DNA from: Cylicocyclus nassatus
Taxonomy: Eukaryota; Nematoda; Chromadorea; Rhabditida; Strongylidae
Direction of reading: 5' to 3'
Assembly: GCA_958299035.1 (NCBI GenBank)
Contig: CATQJL010000316.1
Coordinates: forward strand, 18,949,676-19,013,675
DNA length: 64,000 nt
In this document: positions 37,103-46,800 of the stretch, piece by piece
Layout: the number at the start of each line of letters is the position of its first letter
Numbering within the stretch: position 1 is the first letter of the stretch
Program-made: the position numbers and the translations under genes
The notes under the pieces: model-generated
Seen by the model: the letters and a program-made list of their open reading frames with translations, nothing else
Databases searched by the model: none
Told to the model about the DNA's origin: nothing

Positions 37103-37913
37103 CACCGCCTTTGCGGACTACTGATTTTAACACGATATACGACAGTAGGGCGAAAAGACCAGGGCTGGTATGTATCAATCGCCCGTCCGGGTAAGTTACC
37201 CGGACAGATAGTTTCCGCTTCATAGCTCGGTGCTCTGGGGATCTGTGTTCTTCCATGTTTGTTCATCTTTAGAAGGCTCTACTACCCTAATACTGTAGCA
37301 CAATGAGTAGCAGCACTTTGCTGTATAAGCTAATTCGTTATTTCTATGATCCCGAGCGGGATCTCCCACTGATCACGCTCATTTTCAAAGTTATTTATAT
37401 CCGCAAAAACTCAATGAAAACGTCATAGAGTTTTGCTGTCGATCTATTACGACAGTGCTACGCATGTTTGTGAAAGAAATAAGTGGAAAATCAAGTTGAC
37501 AAAATCTTCGATGAGCCTGTGCTCGCGAGTTGGGCTTTATCGAAGAGCTCAAAACTTGCACATTTCATCTGTTATACTAAAAACATGCGTAGCACTGTCG
37601 TAATAGATCGACAGCAAAACTCTATGACGTTTTCATTGAGTTTTTGCAGATATAAATAACTTTGAAGGTGAGCGTGATCAGTGGGAGATCCCGTTCGGGA
37701 TCATACAAAAAACAAAATATCTCAGCTTACAAAGTAAAGTGCTGCTACTCATTGTGCTACAATATTACGGTAGTAGAGCCTCCTATAGACGAACAAGCAA
37801 GGAAGAACACAGATCTCCAGAGCACCGAGCTATGAAGCGGAAACTACCTGTCCGGGTAACTTACCCGGATGGGCGATTGATACATACCGGCCCAGTAGTT
37901 CGCGGAGGCGTTG
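37103..37913. mobile_element. palindromic element, ~810 bp
   Basis: Arms share GTATGTATCAATCGCCC, CCGGGTAAGTTACCCGG, AGTAGCAGCACTTT, GATCTCCCACTGATCACGCT and TGCTACGCATGTTT; the loop is about 120 bp near 37480-37600. Confidence 0.75.
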
Positions 37914-38044
37914 CCTATTTGCACTTGGTCGAAATTTTTTAAGTGGTAGATGGCCTATTGGATGGGTACAGAGCCAAACTGCTTTCATAGTGCAAACTGA
38001 TTCGTACAATCCAATTATATTTCGTTTATAACTCTTCAAACGTC

Positions 38045-38509
38045 TTAAAGGCACCGTCCACCAAGATTCTCGACTTCCGGGTTTTTGCGTTTCAGGGTCT
38101 TCTCATGTCCCTGATCCCAAATATGAAGTCGAGAATCCGCGAAAACCTCCAACAATCCCCGCTCCGGTGAACCCACAGGTTGCCTTTCAGGAAGGTGATT
38201 GGATCTGCGCGTACGGATGGACGAGCATGGATGGGCAGGGCGGTGCCGTCTGGAGACCGTACATCTTCGTCTTTCCGATTCGATTTTCTCGCTGCCGAAG
38301 CGACATTTTGCGCCCGATCTGGGCATTGGCTTGATAGGACGCCCTACTATCATAAGCTGCCAAAAGCTCAAGACCCTCAACTTAGGGTGTCTTCAAAGGC
38401 AGCGTCCGGGCAAGATCCACCCACCCAGATTAGCACACAGTTGTTAAGCGGGCCCCATGTGTATCCGATTCGCGTTGGTCCGATCCTTTGACGTAGCCTT
38501 TAAAAGGGG
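38045..38509. mobile_element. AAAGGCACCGTCC-ended element (related family)
   Basis: Begins TTAAAGGCACCGTCCACC and may end near GTAGCCTTTAA (38498-38508). It overlaps the start of the next family copy, so the boundary is uncertain. Confidence 0.4.
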
Positions 38510-38818
38510 ATGCGGGCCTGTGATACGTATCACAAACCGCCCCTCGTATCACAAACCTCCTCCTGAGGACGTATGCTCACGCATCGATCGAACAGGGATT
38601 GCAACTGCACCCCATGCAGTTGCAGCTCCTCCTCTGTGGAGCCGTGGGGATAAACAATCCGAAACTCGTCCGCGCCCTCAAAACAGGATCCCCAGTAATT
38701 GGGTTTTTTGAGGGTTTTGGACATTTTGAACTTGATAACTGTAACCAGGGCCACGGAAAGGCCTTAGAACGACAAAGACATGGGAGGCGAAATTTTGCCC
38801 GGACGCTGCCTTCAAGAG
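38392..38818. mobile_element. AAAGGCAGCGTCC-ended element, copy 2
   Basis: TTCAAAGGCAGCGTCCGGGC at the left and GCCCGGACGCTGCCTTCAA at the right. The interior, read on the - strand, aligns with 25859-26264, including GGGATCCTG, GGCGCGGACGAGTTTCG and AGCTGCAACTGCATGGG. Confidence 0.7.
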
Positions 38819-39381
38819 TAGCACTGCGTTTTTCGCGCACTTTATCACAAAGTAGACAGCACTATGTAATTTTGGCTCGTCTTTTCTCAGATTTTTAAAA
38901 GCCAAGTGTCCAGGCACATGTGGTGCGGCAACGTTTCCCTTTGAAGACAGCAAAATCCGACTATTATCTTTAGAAAAGATTAAAAAAGAAGAAATGACGG
39001 GAATAGGATGGTGGCAGTGAGGTCGGATGATTTTATCAACAATGGACAGTTTTTCATAAAAATTGACATTTCTCCATCTCCATCTACAGGGGTGTAAACA
39101 GCAAAATCACGGAGGAACTTGGAGAGGTTTTTAAGAGAAAGCTTTTCCAAATGCATCCATCTAATGCTTCATTCTGTTTCCCTTTCCCCTTTCCATGTCA
39201 TCGTTCTCTCCCATATCGCTCCACAATTTACAATAATGAAGATTTGAAACCGTTCTGTTAACTAAAAGCTACTCGTAATCTCTTTACGTATGAATCAACA
39301 CGCTAACAGTTGCGCTAAACTTCCTTCTCATAAGCTGATCGGGTAAACCGATCTGTCAGCGGTAATCCTTATTTGTTTTAG

Positions 39382-39929
39382 TCCAGCCGGGGTCAATTAC
39401 ACCTTCATCCGACGCAAGGATGTTTGCGCTCACATCGCTGTCACCTTTTCGATGAGTGCTTGGCCTGATAGGTGAGCTTGATCTGCTTGCTCAGTTCACC
39501 TGCTCCTCCATTTTCTTTCTGATAATCACATTTGCAAACCATAATCTTATGAACACCTCGACTGCAAACTTCATCCGTCATTTCTACTTGCTCAATGTTT
39601 GGCTTACTTTCAGGACTTCTGATCTAGATTTTCGGAAGATTAAATACAAAGATACCAATCCTCGGACAAAAATAGTGCTTTCAAATTTTTCTGAACTGCT
39701 GTTTAGAGCTTTAAAAAATTCTTGCTTTTATCTTATTTTAGGTAAGGTCATGAAAAACACAACTGCAGTAACCTATGAACATTTGTTATTAGAATTCATT
39801 CATACAAAATATTCATGTTTAATTTTCCTTGAAGAAAGAGCTTTTAATTTTTTTCACTCAAATGCGCTACGTGCGCTCAAAATGCCACAATTTTTCGCAT
39901 TTGTTGAGACTTCAGAAACCTGTACGTAA
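39382..39929 (+). CDS. possible internal or 3' exons of an unrecognised gene
   Basis: Three stretches with good splice signals join in frame: 39382-39471 (ttgttttag acceptor, gtgagc donor), 39614-39741 (ctttcag, gtaagg) and 39835-39929 (ccttgaag, ending in TAA or at a gtacgt donor at 39921). The conceptual product includes AGVNYTFIRRKDVCAHIAV, then TSDLDFRKIKYKDTNPRTKI and ERAFNFFHSNALRALKMPQF. No domain is recognised and no start codon was found upstream. The phase agreement across two introns is the main support. Confidence 0.25.
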
Positions 39930-40886
39930 TTCGAAATAAGTACTATGTAGCTAAATATCAATTATACATAACAGCGAAAAGCCAACCCCTTTTTTTTGAA
40001 ATTGGAATAAAACTTTCAAAAATGGGAATTTGCTGTCGCTGCTGTGCTCGAGATCTTTGGCTGATTCTCAGAAATTGCATAAAGCATAGAGAAAATGTAG
40101 CTGTCATAAAAAAATAAAAATCTGAGATAATGCTTGATCGCTCGTCGATTAGTGGTTTGCGAGTCTAGTGAAAAAAAAAGAGAAAGAAAGAGAAAGAGAA
40201 AACAGACAAAACTTTGGCATATCCTATTATTTTTTAGTTCTTCATCCCCTTTGACAGTCTTATGAATATTGTCTCATAGAAAAAACCTTATTCTGCCTCT
40301 AGTTTCCACCTTTCCTTCAAAAGTTTAGTAATTCGGTGTATCTGACCCTCGCGCAATATTCACTGCTGGATCAGTAATAATAAACTTCAAAAATGGAGAG
40401 ATTGCATGATGTTTGTAATAGTAACTCCACCACATTGAGAGTATGATGAGCCTAGAAAATGCTATGTTCTACAGTAGCCACAGCTGATCATAAGTATACA
40501 AAATTAAGCAGAAAAAATTGCAACAGGTTGAGTAAAAAAAATGCTTAAAAAAGTGCTCTCAACACGACCTAATAAATTCGTACTACAATGCTAATAAAAT
40601 TTAAAAATAATAAAGCAAGCTTTCGAGGCTGTGGTGTAAATTCTGTAGTATTATTGTGTAGATCGCTAATGAATAACTTACACATTTGCGCTAATGCTCA
40701 CTTATCCAAGAATGGAAGAAAAAGGTAAGGGTTTGCTGTTTTTTTTTTAAATTTCATTCAAGGTGCATGGAAATCAGAGTCTAAGACCTCACAGCTACAT
40801 AAGCGTATAAACCATGGTATTATTAGACCCGGACACTTTTTTCATAATTTTGGCGCATTAACATATAGCTCTTCTTAGGGCCCCAT
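39930..40886. other. no gene seen
   Basis: AT-rich, stop-dense, with a short GAAA-rich run near 40180-40200. Confidence 0.45.
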
Positions 40887-41922
40887 CAGCGGCATACCAA
40901 AGATCTCCGTTTGAGGGGGGGGGGAGGGGAGAGGGCGACAAAAACTTTTTCCCTATAAAGGTGCGTAGCATCAGCCATGTACTACGAAATTTTTTTTGGT
41001 TCGCTTGCTGAAATTTTTGCACGCCCATAACCCGAAATTTCAGGAAAAGAGGGCGTGGCGGAAGCCAAGCTCCCAAAAAAAATTCTTATAAGGCTAAATT
41101 AAGCTTTTAAAATTTTTTACAAACTATTAGGTTGGTGCAACAGTTCTGTCGTTTCATTTTCAAAAATTTGTAACTTCGCCAGATTTCAACGGATTTGCTT
41201 GCTTGTAATTTTATTAGAAAGAATAGGCCTTCCGCTTTCAAGCGCTGTTTTGTGTAGCTTCTGTTTCACACTGTGTGCCGAGATAAAAATGGAAAACTAA
41301 GACCATGTAAACTTTGACCATTTTAAGTTAGGTCACCAAAAATCTGGAATGCTGCAGAAAAATCTGAAATCGTCAGTACATATGTTCTTTGGTCTACTCT
41401 TTGCATTTGTGAAGAGTTTGTGCTGTTTGAACGTCTCCGTGAGAAGTTATGAATATCGAATTTACCATGGAAAACGCCAAAATCAATTAATTTGTGAATT
41501 TTCGCGAAAATCATAACTTCTCACAGAGACGTCCAAACAGCACAAACTCTTCACAGTTGCAAAGAGTAGACCAAAGAACATATGTACTGACGATTTCAGA
41601 TTTTTCTGCAGCATTCCAGATTTTTGGTGGTCTAACTTAAAATGGTCAAAGTTTACATGATCTTAGTTTTCCATTTTTATCTCGGCACTCAGTGTGAAAC
41701 CGAAGCTCCACAAAATGGCGCTTGAAAGCGGAAGGCCTATTCTTTCTAATAAAATTACAAGCAAGCAAATCCGTTGAAATCTGGCGAAGTTACAAATTTT
41801 TGAAAATGAAACGACAGAACTTTTGCACCCACCTAATATATCAACTGTTTACAAGTATAAACAGGTCGCTTGCTTTTTCTCCCTCCCCCCCCCTTCCCCT
41901 CATCCGCCTCGGTACGCCACTG
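40887..41922. mobile_element. hAT-like element with 8-bp target duplication
   Basis: Ends CAGCGGCATACC and GGTACGCCACTG are imperfect inverted repeats of hAT type. Flanks GGCCCCAT (40879-40886) and GGCCTCAT (41923-41930) match at 7 of 8 bases. No transposase is seen; most of its length is the mariner-like insertion at 41127-41836. Confidence 0.75.
41127..41836. mobile_element. palindromic mariner-like miniature element nested in the hAT-like element
   Basis: TTAGGTTGGTGCAACAGTTC at the left and GCACCCACCTAA at the right, flanked by TA. The arms are nearly identical over ~350 bp and meet near 41480. TTAGGTTGGTGCAA is the end sequence typical of mariner elements. Confidence 0.85.
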
Positions 41923-41930
41923 GGCCTCAT

Positions 41931-42824
41931 GTAAAAAACTCATACGAGAAATATCAGTTTTTCAGTTTTGCTCTGTCCAAGAGTTCGAAGACCATCTTGT
42001 ACGTTTCATTCTTTTCCAGCCGATCACATCAAAGTCTATTTGAATAGCGTGACATTGATGATAGTGACTCAACTTTTTTCTCGGAGGGGACCTCCTACAT
42101 TTTCACCTCATCGCCCTCTAAGGGTTTGCTGCTCTAAAGACCAATTTGGGCCGAGCCCAAGTTTTAGTAATAAAAAGTTTGCGATAAGTCCAAGTCTTTA
42201 AGGTGTGAATTTGATGGCCTTCGCGATAATATCGCGAGAGTAATTTCATTTTTTATCGTGTTTCAACAATGGCGGCTTACAATCGGGAATCACATTAATT
42301 TTCTAGATTACGATCGACTCGAGCTTAGTTTATTTATGCTAGTTATTCAGTCTATTCAGACTTTTTCGATTTCTTAATTTCATAAAAAGTTTTATTTATA
42401 TAAAAGATTTTGCGAAAAAAATGGTAAAAACCTCATTTTTTGTTATAATCACAGCGAATATTCAGTTTTGAAGTAATGATGATTAGGGCTTTCGGTAATT
42501 CTACTAAAATGTTAGTATGTTCTTCCGCAGCAGTATCATCTCGAAATTTCCTTCTATGTTAAAAAAGCCCCTGTCCAAATTTCCTGTTTTTGAGCTCTCA
42601 CGCGCTACAATATTTGTCCTCAAAACTCTCTTCGCTTAGAATGTAAGCAAATATAAAGTTTTGAGTCCAATATTTTTTATTTTCATCACTTGTTCACTTT
42701 ATGGTGTTATGGGCAATTCATGCTAGCACAATAAATAAAAGTTTAATCTTATTTGAAAATGTCAACCATTGGCTACGATATACCAGGTTATTCAATTTAT
42801 ACTTGTCCATACTATTAGGTTGGC
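41931..42824. other. no gene seen
   Basis: AT-rich, stop-dense, no recognised feature. Confidence 0.45.
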
Positions 42825-43248
42825 CCGAAAGTTCGCACCATTTTCAAAAAATCATAACTTCTGATTTTTCGAACCGATTTGACTGCCTTTATTTTTGTAT
42901 TAAACAGTAAGTCTCTCTATAAAGACATCTTAGCTGCTTACTAATGGTTATCTGTTGCATAGATAGGAGTGATGGCAGAAAATTAGTCAAAATTCGAACT
43001 TTTTGTGTAGGGTCATAAGAAATCGGAGACTTGCAACAAAAATTGGAGCATTCGGTATTGTAGGTTCTGTCACCAGCTCTTTCTAACAGTGCAAAGTTTG
43101 CGCCGATTGAGCGTCTCTATGAAAAGTTATGACTTTCGAGCAAGTTATAGAAAAGGGCGAATTTGATTTTTTGGCATTTTTCAGGGAAATCAAATCAGAA
43201 GTTATGAATTTTTGAAAATGGTACGAACGAACTTTCGGGCCAACCTAA
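42825..43248. mobile_element. palindromic mariner-like miniature element
   Basis: TTAGGTTGGCCCGAAAGTTC and its complement with TA on both sides; 424 bp. Confidence 0.85.
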
Positions 43249-43849
43249 TATTAGGTGCATACATAAACATTGTAGCAAAATTGTGGAAAATTCATGCTTT
43301 CCTTGATGAGATCTTTTACCTTGGCATATATTAGATAAAAAAATTCTTGCACTTTCCAAAAATGCTTGTAAGTTATGCCATTATAATATAGCGATGATAC
43401 AGGCTTGATAAAACAAAGCAGTCGTAAAATGGTTATTTGGATTTTGATAGTCAAAATAATTTCGAATAATATTAATTTCGGAGACCCCAGAAAAAAATCT
43501 CGTTTTAGTTTTGCCTGCAGTTTCAAGACAAACTTTATCTTAGAGAGAAATTCGTGCTGATCAAACTTTCTCCGACTTGTTGTAAGTTTGAATGTTTTTC
43601 ATTTACCTTTTTCCACTTAAGCCAGGCTCGAACATTCATGACAAGTAACAATTTTTTGATGTACGCTACAAAATGTAAATGTGCTTTGAGAAAATATTTG
43701 AACGTTTTTAAAACGAATCTTCATATTTTTCGGTGGAAGGCCTTTGTATCAACCTAATACAAATAAATGTTGCTTTGATAAATTCTTAAAATTAGCTCAT
43801 GAAGAACCAACATTATTTAGTGTTTGGCATAAAAAACATTTCCTTCACA
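43249..43849. other. upstream region of the transporter
   Basis: AT-rich sequence with no recognised exon; any promoter would lie here, but no element can be named. Confidence 0.35.
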
Positions 43850-43863
43850 TCCACATCTCTCAG
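43850..43863 (+). promoter_or_regulatory. probable trans-splice (or intron) acceptor of the transporter
   Basis: A pyrimidine-rich stretch ending ctctcag at 43862/43863 lies 24 nt upstream of the first ATG, with no obvious coding exon within several hundred bases upstream. In nematodes this arrangement usually marks splice-leader addition. The reading frame stays open back to the acceptor, so an upstream exon cannot be excluded. Confidence 0.45.
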
Positions 43864-43886
43864 AGAAATCGGGTAATCCTACGAAT

Positions 43887-46800
43887 ATGGTAAACACAAG
43901 GAAGGACTATATTAGCATCACTATTTTGTTCATTGTCAATCTGCTCAACTTTGTAGATCGCTATACCGTTGCAGGTAAGTTCTAAGGAGCAATCGGCGGG
44001 ATTAAAAACAAACTTGCAAATTTTTAGGAGTGCTAACTCAAGTGCAGGAGTATTATGACATCGATAACTCAATGGCAGGACTTATTCAAACTGTTTTCAT
44101 AGCATTTTTCATGATAGGATCACCTCTATGCGGGTATTTGGGAGACAGGCATGTTTATAGGACTTCATAGGACTACTCTCACGGATGAAATACATTATTT
44201 TTGTAATTTACAGATTCAATCGCAAAATCATTATTATTGCTGGAGTAGCTACATGGCTTGCAGCAGTGGTCGCTTCCAGCTTTGTACCAGCAAATGTAAG
44301 TTCTTCTTCGAATAAATTTCTCATGTAATTTCCGTAACTCGTTAATGCAGAATAAGAACTGGGATAACAATAAACAAAATCGTGCATTATTAACGTCTTC
44401 TAATCGTTTGCAGCTTTTCTGGCTTTTTCTTCTGCTTCGCGGTGTCGTCGGCATTGGTGAAGCTTCTTACTCAAATGTCTGCCCATCAATGATTTCTGAT
44501 ATGTTTACTGGTACACGTAGAAGTCGAATGTATATGGTGTTCTACTTTGCGGTCCCGGTGGGAAGGTTAGTTATTTTGTTTATACGTAACACCACTAGGG
44601 CTGCATTACTAAGGGGTAGGATCAAAATCAAATTTTGCATCACCTTGGAGACTATGATGACTTTGATGCGAAAGAGCATCAATAGATTATCAAGATGTCG
44701 GAAATCTCAGAGGGAGACTTCCTAAGTATTAACTGCGCCTAAAATATATGAATTTCTAAAAATGAAGCCAAAAAAACTATTCGAGATCTGCTCCGATCTG
44801 CTACAAATTACTATTATCCTAGATGTTGTTATTTTCAGCAAAATGGTCTCAAATGAGCCAACCGTAGAGAGTTGTTAGTATCTTCTTCTTTGTATTTCTT
44901 GACTGCATGCATTGTAATAACTTTTGAGACGAAGTTCACAAAGTTCTCATGTTATAATCTTGTAACGGGGGTTGTCTAGTGGTATTGACGGTTTGAACCG
45001 GATCGATCAATAAAGACGGCTAGAATAAAAATATTTATCTCTATGGCAACAACGAACAAGAATAACCTGAACAACTTGATCACTTAACAACGAATATGGG
45101 TCCATCTGACCCGATTTGGCCCGCTCAGCAGGGTTCTCTAGCTTCTTTCTATCTAAGGGGGGAGGTCGACCTTTCTTCGATGGCTCGTTTAAACTCCCTG
45201 GAGCGCTCTCTTCACGCTCTGCCTGCTCCCCCCTATCCACTGGTATTTATAGCCTGCTGAAGGGGTCAGCGCGGGCTTTTCTTCCCGCCACTGGAGATCG
45301 GTAGGTCGGTGATCCGCGCCGTCCAACAATCTAATTTTTCTAGAAATTTTTCAAATTTTTGACATCAAAACATTTTAACCACGAAGAACATTTTACATAG
45401 CAGACGTCAGATACAAAAGTCAGCCCCCCCCCCCTACTCTATATATGAATTTTTCAGCGGTCTCGGTTTCATAGTTGGATCAAATGCTGCCAGCATTCTA
45501 GGCTCTTGGCAATGGGGTATTCGAATAACTGCTGTGCCAGGTGAGCATCAGCCTAGAAGCTATTCCAGTCAGGATCAAATGTTTAGGTTTATTATAGGAA
45601 TCGTCGCTTTGATACTATTGGTTTTGTTCGTACATGATCCTGAAAGAGGAGCTGCTGATAAAATTGAAGGAGCACATCTGCCTGGAACAGGAAGTTCATA
45701 TTGGCAGGACCTCAAAGCACTTATTCGAATGTGAGTACCCTTTGACTCAAATGGCTTGGCAGCTGGAAGGCGGGGCTTCGTGACCTAATTAAGGCTAGGT
45801 GTGGCGGCTCTGTGGAATTAGCGCCTTCCGCAAGTGCTCGTCGCATCTACACCTTAGATCCCTATTGTCCCCTATATTATGTTGCGAGTCCAATAGGGTT
45901 CGGGATCTGCCGCCGCCGTGAACTACCCCCTTACCCGTACAAAACGACACGTTTAAACACAGAACTACACTACACCCTACTACTAAACGAGTAAGAGAAG
46001 AAACACGGGGCGCTCGCATCGCCCCATGCTACCGATGGTCCCGTTAGACTTATCACAGGGATGTGAACTTTCCGAGGCCTCGCACAACAGATCCGTCGCC
46101 AGTCGCCCAGAGCCAAAAGAAAGGGTGCAACCCTCTTCGCTCCCGATGGTTTTAGTTTAACAACAACTCCAAAAGGGGTTGCTTTCATCTTGCGCGTCCT
46201 GCGCTTGAAAGTCCTGTGCAACCGCTTCTACCGCTTGCTTTACAACAAAAGCGCATCCAATGAGGGAGCTCAAGGCACGATGATACAATGTTGGAATCAT
46301 AGACAAAAGTGATCGATAAAGACAAAAGTGGACAAGCGAGCAAATGAGGCGCCGCCGCCTTATATAGCCGTTTTGTTGGCTATGCGCTAGCAAGGAGACG
46401 TCCGGCGGCGTTTGCAAGCCAAGGCTATACGGTAATCGCGATCAGATGTGCGAATCAACCGTGCTCCCGGCCTCCATACTGAGGAGCGCGTGCATCGCCA
46501 GCCGCGACACTAGGTAATGATCAGAGAGCACGCGCACGGTAGAGATGCGATGCGTCTGCGTCGCGGGCACGAGTGGCCTTAACTATTTCACAAAGCCCCG
46601 TCTTCCAGCCGCCAAGTTTGTTGAATCAAAGTTTTTGTGAAGAGATCTGGTTTACGCATGGCTTAATATGAGAAGTGTAGTAATAACTTATTTCATCCAT
46701 GTAGTTGAATTTATTCTGCTAGATTCAAAAAATTTGACAGCTCTGCAAACAGATCTTTCATTCAACATTGCAACTTCTGCGAAAATTCTGTAGGTGCTAA

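Noticed and set aside
45534..45734. Continuous frame through exons 5-6 of the transporter without an intron
   Set aside because: It inserts 19 residues foreign to the family; a 57-bp GT-AG intron (45541-45597) restores the conserved sequence in frame.
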